Assembly: GCA_027943245.1 (NCBI GenBank)
Contig: JANDJZ010000744.1
Coordinates: 1-24,984 of the forward strand
Length of the DNA stretch: 24,984 bases
From: Acanthamoeba sp. SK_2022b
Lineage: Eukaryota > Discosea > Longamoebia > Acanthamoebidae
Direction: 5' to 3'
Part shown: piece after piece, positions 7,030 through 16,549 of the stretch
How positions within the stretch are numbered: the first letter of the stretch is position 1
How the letters are laid out: every line of letters starts with the position of its first letter
Translations under genes and position numbers: made by a program
The notes under the pieces: generated by a model
Database searches by the model: none
What the model saw: only the letters and a program-made list of their open reading frames with translations
What the model was told of the DNA's origin: nothing

Positions 7030-8772
7030 TTACTCATTGGTGACTGCCAGCACTTCTTCGAGCGAGGTCAGTCCCTGTCTGGCCTTGTGCAAACCCGATC
7101 CACGCAGCGACCGCACGCCTTCGCGCTTGGCCTGTGCGGCGATCTCCAGCGCACTGCCGTCCTGCAGGATGATGCGCTGGATTTCCTCGCTGATAGGCAT
7201 CACCTGATAGATGCCTACGCGGCCCTTGTAGCCGTTGTTGCATGCCGGACAGCCGACGGGCCTGTAGGTGACCCAGCTGCCGTCAATGTCCGCATCGTCG
7301 TAGCCTGCATCGATCAGGGCCTCCCGCGGAATGTCAGCCGGCTCCTTGCATTGAGGGCACAGGCGCCTGGCCAGGCGCTGGGCGGTGATCAGGATCACGC
7401 TCGATGCGATGTTGAAGGGCGCAATGCCCATGTTGCGCATGCGCGTCAACGTGGTCGGTGCGTCATTGGTGTGCAGGGTGGACAGCACCAAGTGGCCGGT
7501 TTGCGCTGCCTTGATCGAGATGTCGGCCGTTTCCAGATCGCGGATTTCACCGACCATGATGATGTCGGGATCCTGGCGCAGAAAAGCCTTGAGCGCAGTG
7601 GCAAAGGTGAGGCCGGCCTTTTCGTTCACATTGACCTGGTTGACGCCGGGCAGGTTGATTTCCGAAGGATCTTCCGCCGTGGCGATGTTCACGCCGGCCT
7701 TGTTCAGCAGGTTCAGGCAGGTGTACAGCGACACTGTCTTGCCCGAGCCTGTGGGGCCTGTGACCAGAATCATTCCGTAGGGGCGGCTGATGGCTTCAAG
7801 CAGGCGTGCCTTCTCCTCGGGTTCATAGCCCAGGGCGTCGATGCCCATCCTGGCCGAGCTCGGGTCCAGGATACGGATCACGATCTTCTCGCCGAAAAGC
7901 GTGGGCAGCGTGCTGACGCGAAAGTCGATGACGCGGTCCGGGCCGACCTTGAGCTTCATGCGCCCGTCCTGCGGGACACGCTTTTCCGAGATGTCCATGC
8001 GCGAGATCACCTTGATGCGCGAGGCCAGCTTCTCCTTGATGGCAATGGGCGGCGATGCAATTTCACGCAGCTCGCCGTCAATGCGAAAGCGCACGCGGTA
8101 CTGGTGCTCGTAGGGTTCGAAATGCAAGTCAGACGCGCGCATGTTGAAGGCGTCGAGCAGCATTTTGTGCAGGAACTTGACGATGGGCGCATCTTCGACG
8201 TCTGCTGCGGCCGAGTTGTCCTTTTCCTCTGCCACCTCATCAGGCTTGAGGTCGCCGAACTCGAAGTCGCCGCTGCCGCCATAGCTGTCCATGGCCTCGC
8301 TGGCGCTTTTGTTCTGCTGCGCGATCAGTCGCTCCAGCTTGTCGGCTTCGACGATGATCCAGTCCACGCCCAACTGGGTGGTGAACTTGATCTGCTCGGC
8401 GGCTTCCTGCTGCGTCGGGTCGGCGGTGGCCACCGTGAGGCGGTTGCCGCGCTTGCTCAGAGGCAGGACGCGATAGGTGCTGATGATCTTGGCGTCCAGC
8501 AGATCCTGCGGCAGGCGCATGGCGTCGACCGCATCAAGATCGAGCAGCGGCGCGCTGAACATGGTGGAAACCGTCTCCGCCACTTCCAGGGCAGAGAGGG
8601 TGCCGGCGACGCTCAGTTCTGCAATGAACGAGGTGCGATTGGTGGCGGCCTTGCCGGCAGCCGCTTCCGCTGCCTGTTGCGATACCTTGCCTGCTGAAAT
8701 CAGAGCCCTCCCGATGCCGGGAAGCGATGCGACAGCGGATGCATTCTTGAGCGAGGAGTCAGCAACAGCCAT
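7030..8772 (-). CDS. pilB: Type IV pilus assembly ATPase PilB
   Basis: PilB is the hexameric motor that powers pilus extension at the cytoplasmic base of the machine. The 580-residue product has an N-terminal MshEN-type regulatory region (about 1-150), an acidic linker rich in Asp/Glu (about 165-195), and the secretion ATPase core. Walker A G-P-T-G-S-G-K-T is at 339-346, the Asp box is around D-L-H-F-E-P (215-220), Walker B I-I-M-V-G-E-I-R-D is at 404-412, and the His box L-S-T-L-H-T-N follows. The tetracysteine zinc site is C472/C475/C508/C511. The ATG at 8772 begins the family-like N-terminus; the frame stays open to 8841 but that part looks like leader. There is no clear ribosome site. It heads the pilBCD unit. 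Confidence 0.97.
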   Translation of the reverse strand: MAVADSSLKNASAVASLPGIGRALISAGKVSQQAAEAAAGKAATNRTSFIAELSVAGTLSALEVAETVSTMFSAPLLDLDAVDAMRLPQDLLDAKIISTYRVLPLSKRGNRLTVATADPTQQEAAEQIKFTTQLGVDWIIVEADKLERLIAQQNKSASEAMDSYGGSGDFEFGDLKPDEVAEEKDNSAAADVEDAPIVKFLHKMLLDAFNMRASDLHFEPYEHQYRVRFRIDGELREIASPPIAIKEKLASRIKVISRMDISEKRVPQDGRMKLKVGPDRVIDFRVSTLPTLFGEKIVIRILDPSSARMGIDALGYEPEEKARLLEAISRPYGMILVTGPTGSGKTVSLYTCLNLLNKAGVNIATAEDPSEINLPGVNQVNVNEKAGLTFATALKAFLRQDPDIIMVGEIRDLETADISIKAAQTGHLVLSTLHTNDAPTTLTRMRNMGIAPFNIASSVILITAQRLARRLCPQCKEPADIPREALIDAGYDDADIDGSWVTYRPVGCPACNNGYKGRVGIYQVMPISEEIQRIILQDGSALEIAAQAKREGVRSLRGSGLHKARQGLTSLEEVLAVTNE

Positions 8773-8818
8773 GTAGCAAGACGTGTGAGAGGAAAGGACA
8801 TTTATCCTATCATCACTG

Positions 8819-8834
8819 AGCACTTGGAATGCCA
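8819..8834 (-). promoter_or_regulatory. Candidate sigma-54 (-24/-12) promoter for pilB
   Basis: On the minus strand the string TGGCAT-N5-GTGCT matches the RpoN consensus TGGCAC-N5-TTGCA/T, keeping the invariant GG and GC with exactly ten bases between them. A start about 12 bases downstream would give a pilB leader of roughly 35 bases. Sigma-54 control is established for pilin genes in other bacteria; here it is only a motif match and could be chance. Confidence 0.35.
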
Positions 8835-8898
8835 GACACACTGTTGCACGCCTGGGTCTTGAACCTGGCGCAAGGGTGTGATGGAGATGGAATGACCA

Positions 8899-8900
<2 letters not shown>

Positions 8901-8929
<29 letters not shown>

Positions 8930-8977
8930 GCCTCTACGTCCCGAACGTAGCGCTCTACCAGGCTAAGCTACACCCCG
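8901..8977 (-). tRNA. tRNA-Pro (anticodon CGG)
   Basis: A complete 77-base cloverleaf can be read on the minus strand. The 7-bp acceptor stem is CGGGGTG/CACCCCG, the D arm has the GCCTGGTAGAGC-type loop, and the anticodon stem CTACG/CGTAG holds loop TTCGGGA, giving anticodon CGG for codon CCG. The T arm contains GGTTCGAATCC. The discriminator base is A, and the 3' CCA is encoded (8903-8901). It stands alone between ispB and pilB, transcribed in the same direction as both; no integrase or duplicated 3' end is seen nearby. Confidence 0.97.
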
Positions 8978-9008
8978 TTGCTTTTGTAGAAAAAGCAAGC
9001 AGCCTGAA

Positions 9009-9989
9009 TCAGGTGCGTCGCTCCAAAAGCTGAGACGCCAATTGTAGCAAACTTGCCGTATGCAAATTGCTTGGGAGCACATTTATTGCGTCGATGGCGC
9101 GGCGTGCCTCGGCATGTGCGGCCTCGCGTGCCACGTCCAGCGCACCTGTGCTGCGCACGATATCCACTACAGCGGTCAGTTGCTCGGTGGAGCCCTGTTC
9201 GATGGCGGCGCGCACGATGGCTGCCTGCTCAGGCGTGCCGCGTTGCATGGCGGCAATCAGGGGGAGGGTGCATTTGCCTTCGCGCAGGTCATCGCCCAGG
9301 TTCTTGCCCATTTCCTGGGCATCGCCTGCATAGTCGAGTACGTCGTCAATGATCTGGAAGGCCGTGCCCAGCGCCTGGCCATAGCTGGCGCAGGCCTGCT
9401 CGATTTCGCGGGGCGCGTCGGCCAGCACGGCGCCCAGCTGGGCGCTGGCTTCGAACAACTGGGCGGTCTTGGAGCGGATGACGTGCAGGTAGCCGGCTTC
9501 ATCCAGCGAGGCATCATGCGTGTTGATGAGTTGCTGGACCTCGCCCTCGGCGATCACGTTGGTGGCGTCCGAGAGGATCTTGAGCACACGCATGCTGCCG
9601 ACTTCCACCATCATCTGGAAGGAGCGCGAGTGCAGGAAGTCGCCGACCAGCACGCTGGCCGGATTGCCGAAGGTCTCGTTGGCCGTCGGGCGGCCACGGC
9701 GCAGGGTGGACTCGTCCACCACGTCGTCGTGCAGCAGGGTGGCGGTGTGAATCAGCTCGACCACGGCCGCCAGGACATGCCTGTCCCTGCCTTCGTAGCC
9801 CAGCGCATTGCAGACCATGAGCAGCAGGGCCGGGCGAAGGCGCTTGCCGCCTGCAGCGATGATGTACTGGGAGATCTGGGCAATCAGCGGGACGGTGGTC
9901 GTCAGGCGCTGGGCAATCACATGATCCACCTCGCGCATGTCGTCAGTGATCAGGGCAAGCGGATTGGGGGTGGAGAGAGCTGTGGTCAA
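9009..9989 (-). CDS. ispB: Polyprenyl (octaprenyl) diphosphate synthase
   Basis: This trans-prenyltransferase adds isopentenyl units to farnesyl diphosphate, making the long side chain of ubiquinone. The two aspartate-rich motifs are present: D-D-V-V-D (88-92) and D-D-V-L-D (215-219), with G-G-K-R-L-R-P (47-53) for diphosphate binding. I chose a TTG start at 9989, giving 326 residues, close to E. coli IspB. The reason is that a perfect TATAAT with a partial -35 lies just upstream (10018-10046), inside the longer frame. The frame is open to an ATG at 10088 (359 residues), but that 33-residue extension is Pro/Arg-rich. Neither start has a clear ribosome site. The exact chain length (C40) is inferred from the family. 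Confidence 0.94.
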   Translation of the reverse strand: MTTALSTPNPLALITDDMREVDHVIAQRLTTTVPLIAQISQYIIAAGGKRLRPALLLMVCNALGYEGRDRHVLAAVVELIHTATLLHDDVVDESTLRRGRPTANETFGNPASVLVGDFLHSRSFQMMVEVGSMRVLKILSDATNVIAEGEVQQLINTHDASLDEAGYLHVIRSKTAQLFEASAQLGAVLADAPREIEQACASYGQALGTAFQIIDDVLDYAGDAQEMGKNLGDDLREGKCTLPLIAAMQRGTPEQAAIVRAAIEQGSTEQLTAVVDIVRSTGALDVAREAAHAEARRAIDAINVLPSNLHTASLLQLASQLLERRT

Positions 9990-10017
9990 GGTACTGCGGG
10001 CGCCAAGTGGATCGTCA

Positions 10018-10046
10018 ATTATAGGAAGAGCGACCCTGCCTGCCAC
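10018..10046 (-). promoter_or_regulatory. Candidate sigma-70 promoter for ispB
   Basis: On the minus strand a perfect -10 TATAAT (10023-10018) is preceded after 17 bases by GTGGCA (10046-10041), four of six matches to TTGACA. Transcription would start near 10011, about 21 bases before the TTG at 9989 and downstream of the alternative ATG at 10088. Confidence 0.5.
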
Positions 10047-10106
10047 CCGCTCTGGCGGTTGTTTGGGCGAAGGAGGGGAGCGCTTCATGCAAGGAATGTG
10101 AGTGCG

Positions 10107-10115
10107 TGCTAGAAT
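10107..10115 (+). promoter_or_regulatory. Extended -10 promoter for rplU-rpmA
   Basis: TGCTAGAAT is an extended -10 (TG-n-TAGAAT, five of six matches to TATAAT). No good -35 is seen at the usual distance, which extended -10 promoters tolerate. Transcription would start near 10122, giving a leader of about 47 bases before the rplU ATG at 10169. Confidence 0.55.
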
Positions 10116-10168
10116 CTCCGGCTTCCGTGGAAATTCGTTCGCGGAACTCTCAAATTCAAGAGGTTTAA

Positions 10169-10480
10169 ATGTACGCAGTCATAAAAACCGGCGGCAAGCA
10201 GTATCGCGTTGCAGCTGGCGAAAAGATCAAGGTAGAACAGATTGCTGCGGACGTAGGCCAAGAAGTTGTGATCGATCAGGTTCTGGCAGTCGGCAACGGC
10301 GCTGAAATCAAGGTCGGCACACCTCTGGTGTCCGGTGCGTCTGTCAAGGCAACCGTGGTTGCTCACGGCAAGCACGACAAAGTGCACATCTTCAAGATGC
10401 GCCGTCGTAAGCATTATCAGAAGCGCCAAGGCCATCGCCAGCAGTTCACCGAGCTGCAGATCGTGGCGATCGCTGCTTAA
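10169..10480 (+). CDS. rplU: 50S ribosomal protein L21 (bL21)
   Basis: The 103-residue product is bL21, which binds 23S rRNA in the large subunit. It opens [14 protein letters not shown], has the central [22 protein letters not shown] signature, and ends in the usual Q-F-T-E-L-x-I motif. The ATG follows AAGAGG (10158-10163). rpmA follows after 15 bases, the near-universal rplU-rpmA pair, and obgE lies downstream behind a terminator. Confidence 0.99.
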   Translation: MYAVIKTGGKQYRVAAGEKIKVEQIAADVGQEVVIDQVLAVGNGAEIKVGTPLVSGASVKATVVAHGKHDKVHIFKMRRRKHYQKRQGHRQQFTELQIVAIAA

Positions 10481-10495
10481 TCCAGGAGCTGAGTC

Positions 10496-10753
10496 ATGGC
10501 ACAGAAAAAAGGCGGCGGCTCTACGCGAAACGGGCGCGATTCCAAGCCCAAAATGCTCGGCGTGAAGGCTTTTGGTGGTGAGTTGATCACCGCCGGCTCG
10601 ATCATCGTGCGCCAACGTGGCACCAAGTTCCACCCCGGCGACAACGTCGGCGTGGGCAAGGACCACACCCTGTACGCTCTGGTGGACGGCCACGTGTCGT
10701 TTGCTGTCAAGGGTGCACTGTCCAAGCACACGGTCAACGTGACGGCTGCCTAA
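10496..10753 (+). CDS. rpmA: 50S ribosomal protein L27 (bL27)
   Basis: The 85-residue product is bL27. It begins [16 protein letters not shown], the flexible N-terminal tail that reaches toward the peptidyl transferase centre. It continues with the family motif [19 protein letters not shown]. There is no N-terminal cleavable extension of the kind seen in Firmicutes L27. AGGAG (10484-10488) lies 7 bases before the ATG. It is co-transcribed with rplU and followed by a clear terminator. Confidence 0.99.
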   Translation: MAQKKGGGSTRNGRDSKPKMLGVKAFGGELITAGSIIVRQRGTKFHPGDNVGVGKDHTLYALVDGHVSFAVKGALSKHTVNVTAA

Positions 10754-10774
10754 GCTCTGTCACTTCGACGCTCG

Positions 10775-10803
10775 AAGCCCCGACCTGTCGGGGCTTTGTC
10801 GTT
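10775..10803 (+). terminator. rplU-rpmA intrinsic terminator
   Basis: Bases 10775-10783 pair perfectly with 10788-10796 (9 bp, GC-rich) around a CCTG loop and lead into a T-rich tail (TTTGTCGTTT). It lies 21 bases after the rpmA stop. obgE, 99 bases further on, would need read-through or its own promoter; a weak TAAACT (10888-10893) is the only -10 candidate I see. Confidence 0.8.
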
Positions 10804-10890
10804 TCAGGAGGGCGGTGCATCGTGCGCTCGTCCCCTTTTCCGTCTCTGAGGTGTGGCCTGGGGCTGTCTGGTGCACACTGCTTTTTGTAA

Positions 10891-12018
<1,128 letters not shown>

Positions 12019-12101
12019 GAGCGGCCTGTCCCACCCATTGCCTTGATCACAACAGCGGCGGGGTCTGCCTCGACCTGCGCTGCAAGAATCACTATCCATC
12101 C

Positions 12102-13250
12102 ATGTCTTCCAACTTGTTGCGTGATGCCCATCGCATCGTGGTCAAGGTCGGCTCCAGCCTGGTGACCAATGAAGGTCGCGGTCTTGATGAGGCCGCGATC
12201 CAGGAATGGAGCCGCCAGCTGGCGGCCCTGGTGCGCGGGGATGAAAGCCATGGAGGCCGGCGGCGCGAGGTAATCATGGTCTCCAGCGGCGCGGTGGCCG
12301 AAGGCATGAAGCGTCTGGGCTGGATTGCACGGCCCAAGGAGATTCATGAACTGCAGGCCGCTGCGGCCGTGGGGCAGATGGGCCTGATACAGATGTACGA
12401 GTCCAAGTTGCGCGAACAGGGCATGGGCAGTGCGCAGGTGCTGCTCACGCATGCCGACCTCGCGGACCGCGAGCGCTATCTCAACGCGCGCAACACTTTG
12501 CTGACGCTGCTGGAGCTGGGCATCGTGCCGGTGATCAACGAGAACGACACCGTGGTCAACGACGAGATCAAGTTCGGTGACAACGATACCTTGGGCGCTT
12601 TGGTTGCCAATCTGATCGAGGCCGATGCCCTGGTCATCCTGACCGATCAGCGAGGCCTTTACAGCGCCGACCCGCGCAGCAATCCCGATGCGCGTTTCAT
12701 CGATGTGGCCAATGCCGGCGACCCGGCGCTGGAGGAGATGGCTGGAGGCGCGGGCTCGTCCATTGGCAAGGGCGGGATGATCACCAAGATCCTCGCGGCC
12801 AAGCGCGCGGCGGGCTCGGGTGCTTCAACCGTCATCGCCTGGGGGCGTGAGCAGGACGTGCTGGTGCGTCTGGCGGCAGGCGAGTCCATCGGCACGCTGC
12901 TCCTGGCGCAGACGCACAAGAACCAGGCGCGCAAGCAGTGGATTGCAGACCATCTGCAACTGCGCGGCTCCGTGTCCGTGGATGCCGGCGCCGTGGCCAA
13001 GCTGCGCGACGAAGGCAAGAGCCTGCTGCCCATCGGCATGGTGAATGTGGATGGCGAGTTCGCCCGTGGCGATGTGATCGCGGTGCGCGATGCCCTGGGT
13101 ATCGAGGTGGCGCGTGGGCTGGCCAACTATGCAAGTGCCGAGGCGCGGCTGCTGTGTCGCAAAAGCTCGGTGGAGATCGAGCGCCTGCTGGGCTATTCCG
13201 CAGGCCCGGAGATGGTGCACCGCGACAACATGGTGATTGCCGGGCACTGA
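12102..13250 (+). CDS. proB: Glutamate 5-kinase ProB
   Basis: ProB phosphorylates glutamate to glutamyl 5-phosphate, the first and feedback-controlled step of proline synthesis. The 382-residue product has the amino-acid kinase domain: V-K-V-G-S-S (14-19), V-S-S-G-A-V (60-65), I-N-E-N-D-T (145-150) and the glycine-rich K-G-G-M-I-T-K loop (223-229). A C-terminal PUA domain follows from about 290 to 370. The length matches PUA-bearing ProB. No strong ribosome site precedes the ATG at 12102. It lies behind obgE and ends at a strong terminator shared with rppH; proA is not in the window. Confidence 0.97.
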   Translation: MSSNLLRDAHRIVVKVGSSLVTNEGRGLDEAAIQEWSRQLAALVRGDESHGGRRREVIMVSSGAVAEGMKRLGWIARPKEIHELQAAAAVGQMGLIQMYESKLREQGMGSAQVLLTHADLADRERYLNARNTLLTLLELGIVPVINENDTVVNDEIKFGDNDTLGALVANLIEADALVILTDQRGLYSADPRSNPDARFIDVANAGDPALEEMAGGAGSSIGKGGMITKILAAKRAAGSGASTVIAWGREQDVLVRLAAGESIGTLLLAQTHKNQARKQWIADHLQLRGSVSVDAGAVAKLRDEGKSLLPIGMVNVDGEFARGDVIAVRDALGIEVARGLANYASAEARLLCRKSSVEIERLLGYSAGPEMVHRDNMVIAGH

Positions 13251-13272
13251 GGCGCCAGACCCTCAAGGCCAA

Positions 13273-13302
13273 GAAAAAGCGCACCCTCGGGTGCGCTTTT
13301 TC
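13273..13302. terminator. Bidirectional terminator between convergent proB and rppH
   Basis: A perfect 14-bp inverted repeat (13273-13286 with 13289-13302) has A-rich and T-rich outer ends: GAAAAAGC on one side and GCTTTTTC on the other. It therefore forms a hairpin ending in a U-rich arm on both strands. It sits 22 bases after the proB stop and 19 bases beyond the rppH stop, so it can serve both genes. Confidence 0.85.
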
Positions 13303-13321
13303 GTATGGCTCTGGCCCGGTT

Positions 13322-14008
13322 TCAGGTCTTGCCTGGATCGGGTTGCAGGGCTTGCTGCCCCGACTGTGGATCAGGATCGAAACAGGCGCCAGGCGGCAAC
13401 TCCATGCCGGGATTGACGCGAAAGCTGCCTGAGCGTGCTGGATGCAAACCCGGCGCAGTGTATGTCTCAGGACCCTGTTCATGGGCTTCCCTGGGGCGCA
13501 TGCCGCTGCGCAGATAACGGTTGCGTTGCTGTTCGCCGCGCGGCAGGAACCGGGCCAGCTCGGTCAGGGCCATCTCATAGACGCCGCGCTTGAACTCCAC
13601 CACCACGTCCAATGGCACCCAGTAGTCATTCCAGCGCCAGGCGTCGAATTCGGGGTGGTCGGTGGCACGCAGGTTCAAATCCCAGTCGTGACCCATGAGC
13701 TGCAGCAAATACCAGATCTGCTTCTGGCCTTTGTAGTGTCCGCGCGCATCGCGGCGGATGTACCGGTCTGGCACCTCGTAGCGCAACCAGTCCCGGGTGC
13801 GGGCGACCACGCGAACGTGGTTGGGCATCAACCCCACTTCCTCATGCAGTTCCCGGAACATGGCCTGTTCGGGTGTCTCCCCCCGGTCAATGCCGCCCTG
13901 TGGAAACTGCCAGCTGTGGGTGCGGATGCGTTTGCCCCAGAACACCTGGTTCTTTTGGTTGAGCAGGATGATGCCGACGTTCGGGCGAAATCCGTCCCGG
14001 TCAAGCAT
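13322..14008 (-). CDS. rppH: RNA pyrophosphohydrolase RppH
   Basis: RppH removes pyrophosphate from the 5' triphosphate of mRNAs, opening them to RNase E decay. The 228-residue product begins [14 protein letters not shown] and carries the Nudix box at 38-60 (G-x5-E-x7-R-E-L-x-E-E-x-G-L). Downstream are the family motifs R-T-R-D-W-L-R-Y and [11 protein letters not shown], and P-E-F-D-A-W-R-W. It is about 50 residues longer than E. coli RppH because of a Pro/Arg/Gln-rich C-terminal tail after residue ~160. The ATG at 14008 is fixed by the conserved N-terminus and a promoter 31 bases upstream. The frame remains open far upstream antisense to proS, which is a codon-bias artefact. Confidence 0.96.
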   Translation of the reverse strand: MLDRDGFRPNVGIILLNQKNQVFWGKRIRTHSWQFPQGGIDRGETPEQAMFRELHEEVGLMPNHVRVVARTRDWLRYEVPDRYIRRDARGHYKGQKQIWYLLQLMGHDWDLNLRATDHPEFDAWRWNDYWVPLDVVVEFKRGVYEMALTELARFLPRGEQQRNRYLRSGMRPREAHEQGPETYTAPGLHPARSGSFRVNPGMELPPGACFDPDPQSGQQALQPDPGKT

Positions 14009-14038
14009 AATCGAACCCCAATTTTCTGAATTGTGTCC

Positions 14039-14066
14039 ATTATGCACGGTGCCTTGCCAGCGGCAA
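14039..14066 (-). promoter_or_regulatory. Candidate sigma-70 promoter for rppH
   Basis: On the minus strand TTGCCG (14066-14061) and CATAAT (14044-14039) are separated by 16 bases: four of six and five of six matches to consensus. A start near 14032 would leave a leader of about 24 bases before the rppH ATG. It lies in the 93-base gap between the divergent rppH and proS. Confidence 0.6.
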
Positions 14067-14101
14067 GCACGCTGCCCCGATTCCCGCGAAGCCCCTGATC
14101 C

Positions 14102-15847
14102 ATGAAAGCCTCCCAATTTTTCATCTCCACCCTCAAGGAAGCTCCGGCCGACGCCGAAGTGGTCAGCCACAAGCTCATGACGCGGGCCGGCCTGATCAAG
14201 AAGCTGGGTGCAGGCATCTACAACTACATGCCCATGGGGCTGCGCGTGATCCGCAAGGTCGAGGCCATCGTGCGCGAGGAAATGAACCGTGCCGGTGCCG
14301 TGGAAGTGACCATGCCCGTGGTCCAGCCTGCCGAGATGTGGGAGGAGACCGGCCGCTTCGAGAAGATGGGCCCCGAGCTGCTGCGCATCAAGGACCGCCA
14401 TGGCCGTGACTTCGTGATCCAGCCCACCAGCGAAGAGGTGGTGACGGACATCGCGCGCCAGGAGCTCAAGAGCTACAAGCAGCTGCCCAAGAATTTCTAC
14501 CAGATCCAGACCAAGTTCCGCGACGAGCGCCGTCCGCGCTTTGGCCTGATGCGTGGCCGCGAGTTCATCATGAAGGACGCCTATTCCTTCGACAAGGACC
14601 GTGATGCGGCCCAGGTCAGCTACCAGACCATGCGCGCGGCCTACAAGCGCATCTTCGACCGCTTCGGCCTGCAGTACCGTGCCGTGCGTGCAGACAGCGG
14701 TGCCATCGGCGGCGATCTGAGCGAGGAATTCCAGGTCATCGCTTCCACGGGCGAGGACGCCATCGTCTACTGCCCGAGCAGCGACTATGCCGCCAATATC
14801 GAAAAGGCCGAGGCCCTGGCGCCTGCGGGCCCCCGTCCCGCTGCGGCCCAGGCGATGACCAAGGTGGCGACGCCCGGCAACAGCACCTGCGAATCTGTCG
14901 CAGCCCAGCTGGGCCTGCCGCTGTCGCAGACGGTGAAGTCTCTGGTGCTGGCCACCGACAAGCTCGACGACAAGGGCGAGGTGGCAGGCAGCCAGATCTG
15001 GCTGCTGCTGCTGCGCGGTGATCATGAAATGAACGAGATCAAGGTGGCCAAGGTGCCGGGCCTGGACGTGGGCTTCCGCTTTGCCACTGTGGCCGAAATC
15101 GAGGAGCACTTCGGCTGCCAGCCCGGCTATCTGGGGCCCATCGGCCTGAAGAAGCCCGTGAAGCTGGTCGTGGACCGCGAGGTGGCCGTGATGGCCGACT
15201 GGGTCTGCGGCGCGAACGAGGCCGACTTCCACATCACCGGCGTGAACTTCGGCCGCGACCTGCCTGAGCCTGATGTGGTGGCCGACCTGCGCAACGTGGT
15301 GGCTGGCGACAAGTCTCCTGATGGTGCGGGCGAGCTGGCCATCGAGCGTGGCATCGAAGTGGGCCATGTGTTCTACCTGGGTACCAAGTACTCCCAGGCC
15401 ATGAACGCCACCTTCCTGGCCGAGAACGGCAAGCCCTCGCTGTTTGAAATGGGCTGCTACGGCATTGGCGTGACGCGCCTGCCCGCTGCAGCCATCGAGC
15501 AGAACCATGACGAGCGCGGCATCATCTGGCCCGACGCGATTGCGCCCTTCACCGTGGTGGTCTGCCCCATTGGCATGGACCGCAGCGAACCCGTGAAGGA
15601 AGCTGCCGAGAAGTTGCATGCCGAGCTGCTGGCACTGGGTGTGGACGTGATCCTGGACGATCGTGGCGAACGTCCGGGCGCCATGTTTGCCGACTGGGAG
15701 CTGATTGGCGTGCCGCACCGCGTGGTGCTGTCCGACCGGGGTCTCAAGGAAGGACAGCTCGAGTACCAGCATCGCCGCGACACGGAAGCGACCAAGCTGG
15801 CCGCCGCCGATGTGCTGGGCCATCTCAAGCAAAGGCTGGGCCTGTGA
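14102..15847 (+). CDS. proS: Prolyl-tRNA synthetase ProRS
   Basis: ProRS charges tRNA-Pro with proline. The 581-residue product is the bacterial type with an editing insertion: class II motif 2 lies at about 139-155 ([17 protein letters not shown]). The YbaK-like domain that clears mis-charged alanine is inserted at roughly 225-405. Motif 3 (G-I-G-V-T-R) and the anticodon-binding domain follow. The start M-K-A-S-Q-F is conserved. It diverges from rppH, and its TGA overlaps the GTG of the next gene. A tRNA-Pro gene lies 5 kb away, but that is probably coincidental. Confidence 0.98.
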   Translation: MKASQFFISTLKEAPADAEVVSHKLMTRAGLIKKLGAGIYNYMPMGLRVIRKVEAIVREEMNRAGAVEVTMPVVQPAEMWEETGRFEKMGPELLRIKDRHGRDFVIQPTSEEVVTDIARQELKSYKQLPKNFYQIQTKFRDERRPRFGLMRGREFIMKDAYSFDKDRDAAQVSYQTMRAAYKRIFDRFGLQYRAVRADSGAIGGDLSEEFQVIASTGEDAIVYCPSSDYAANIEKAEALAPAGPRPAAAQAMTKVATPGNSTCESVAAQLGLPLSQTVKSLVLATDKLDDKGEVAGSQIWLLLLRGDHEMNEIKVAKVPGLDVGFRFATVAEIEEHFGCQPGYLGPIGLKKPVKLVVDREVAVMADWVCGANEADFHITGVNFGRDLPEPDVVADLRNVVAGDKSPDGAGELAIERGIEVGHVFYLGTKYSQAMNATFLAENGKPSLFEMGCYGIGVTRLPAAAIEQNHDERGIIWPDAIAPFTVVVCPIGMDRSEPVKEAAEKLHAELLALGVDVILDDRGERPGAMFADWELIGVPHRVVLSDRGLKEGQLEYQHRRDTEATKLAAADVLGHLKQRLGL

Positions 15848-16497
15848 GCCAGGCGCCCGTGGTGACGCGACGCGATTGCCTGCGCCTGGCGGCTTCGCTG
15901 GGCTCGGCACCGCTGCTCGGCGGGCTGGCCGCGCCCGCCTGGGCCGGTGGCCAGCTGGAGGAGCCGCTGGCCGATTCGGTGCGCACTGCGCTGAGTTCCG
16001 CCGTCACGGGATCGGCGCCGCCCGAGCTGCGCTTTGCCTCCACCGAGGCCCGGCTGGACTACCTGCGCTGGCTCACGGCCAGCAGCGAGCGCCTGCGTTC
16101 GCGCAAGCCGGAGCTGGCGACGCGGCTGGAGTTCCTGCAAACCGTCTGGTACGAGTCCAAGCGTGCCGGCCTGGAAGTCTCTCTGGTGATGGGGCTGGTG
16201 CAGGTGGAGAGCGCGTTCCGCAAGTTCGCCATCTCCAGCGTGGGTGCACGCGGCTACATGCAGATCATGCCGTTCTGGATGCGGCTGATCGGCGATGGAG
16301 ACATCGGCAAGCTGTTTCACATGCAGACCAATCTGCGCTTTGGCTGCGTGATCCTGCGCCACTATCTGGACCGCGAAAAAGGCGATGCCTACATGGCGCT
16401 GGGCCGCTACAACGGCAGCCGGGGACAGCCCCAGTACCCGAATGCGGTGTTCGCTGCGCAGCGGCGCTGGGAGATAGAGCCCTCGCGCTCGGCTTGA
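15844..16497 (+). CDS. Exported lytic transglycosylase (SLT family)
   Basis: The 217-residue product carries an SLT-type lysozyme-like domain that cleaves the glycan of peptidoglycan with formation of anhydromuramic ends. The catalytic glutamate is E122 in V-Q-V-E-S-A-F, followed by [12 protein letters not shown] (134-145) and the later A-L-G-R-Y-N-G-S motif, all typical of the family. The N-terminus has a twin-arginine-like R-R-D-C-L-R-L (9-15), a hydrophobic stretch and a likely cleavage after A-W-A (residue 34), so it should act in the periplasm. The GTG start overlaps the proS stop (GTGA), implying coupled translation. Which autolysin subgroup it belongs to cannot be decided here. Confidence 0.92.
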   Translation: MSQAPVVTRRDCLRLAASLGSAPLLGGLAAPAWAGGQLEEPLADSVRTALSSAVTGSAPPELRFASTEARLDYLRWLTASSERLRSRKPELATRLEFLQTVWYESKRAGLEVSLVMGLVQVESAFRKFAISSVGARGYMQIMPFWMRLIGDGDIGKLFHMQTNLRFGCVILRHYLDREKGDAYMALGRYNGSRGQPQYPNAVFAAQRRWEIEPSRSA

Positions 16498-16504
16498 GGG
16501 CCGC

Positions 16505-16533
16505 GCAGCGCCGCCGAGCGGCTTCGCGGCTGC
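16505..16533. terminator. Weak stem-loop between convergent transglycosylase and CNNM genes
   Basis: In the 52-base convergent gap, 16505-16509 pairs with 16529-16533 and 16512-16514 with 16526-16528 across a two-base bulge. Only a short TGTTCT tail follows on the plus strand, so terminator function is doubtful. Confidence 0.3.
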
Positions 16534-16549
16534 TGTTCTGCGTTGTCCG

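Noticed and set aside
7087..8697. 536-codon plus-strand open frame antisense to pilB.
   Set aside because: Low-complexity, Gln/His/Arg-rich translation with no motif; pilB on the other strand has every family motif.
8773..8841. 23-residue upstream extension of pilB from a GTG.
   Set aside because: It covers the AT-rich leader and the sigma-54-like element, and PilB-like sequence begins at the ATG at 8772.
8901..8977. tRNA-Pro as an integration site for a mobile element.
   Set aside because: No integrase, no repeated tRNA 3' end and only core genes on both sides.
14009..15910. Very long open frame on the minus strand, continuous with rppH and running antisense through all of proS.
   Set aside because: proS is a fully conserved gene on the plus strand. 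The antisense frame is His/Gln/Gly-rich and arises from GC-rich third codon positions; RppH begins at the conserved M-L-D-R-D-G at 14008.
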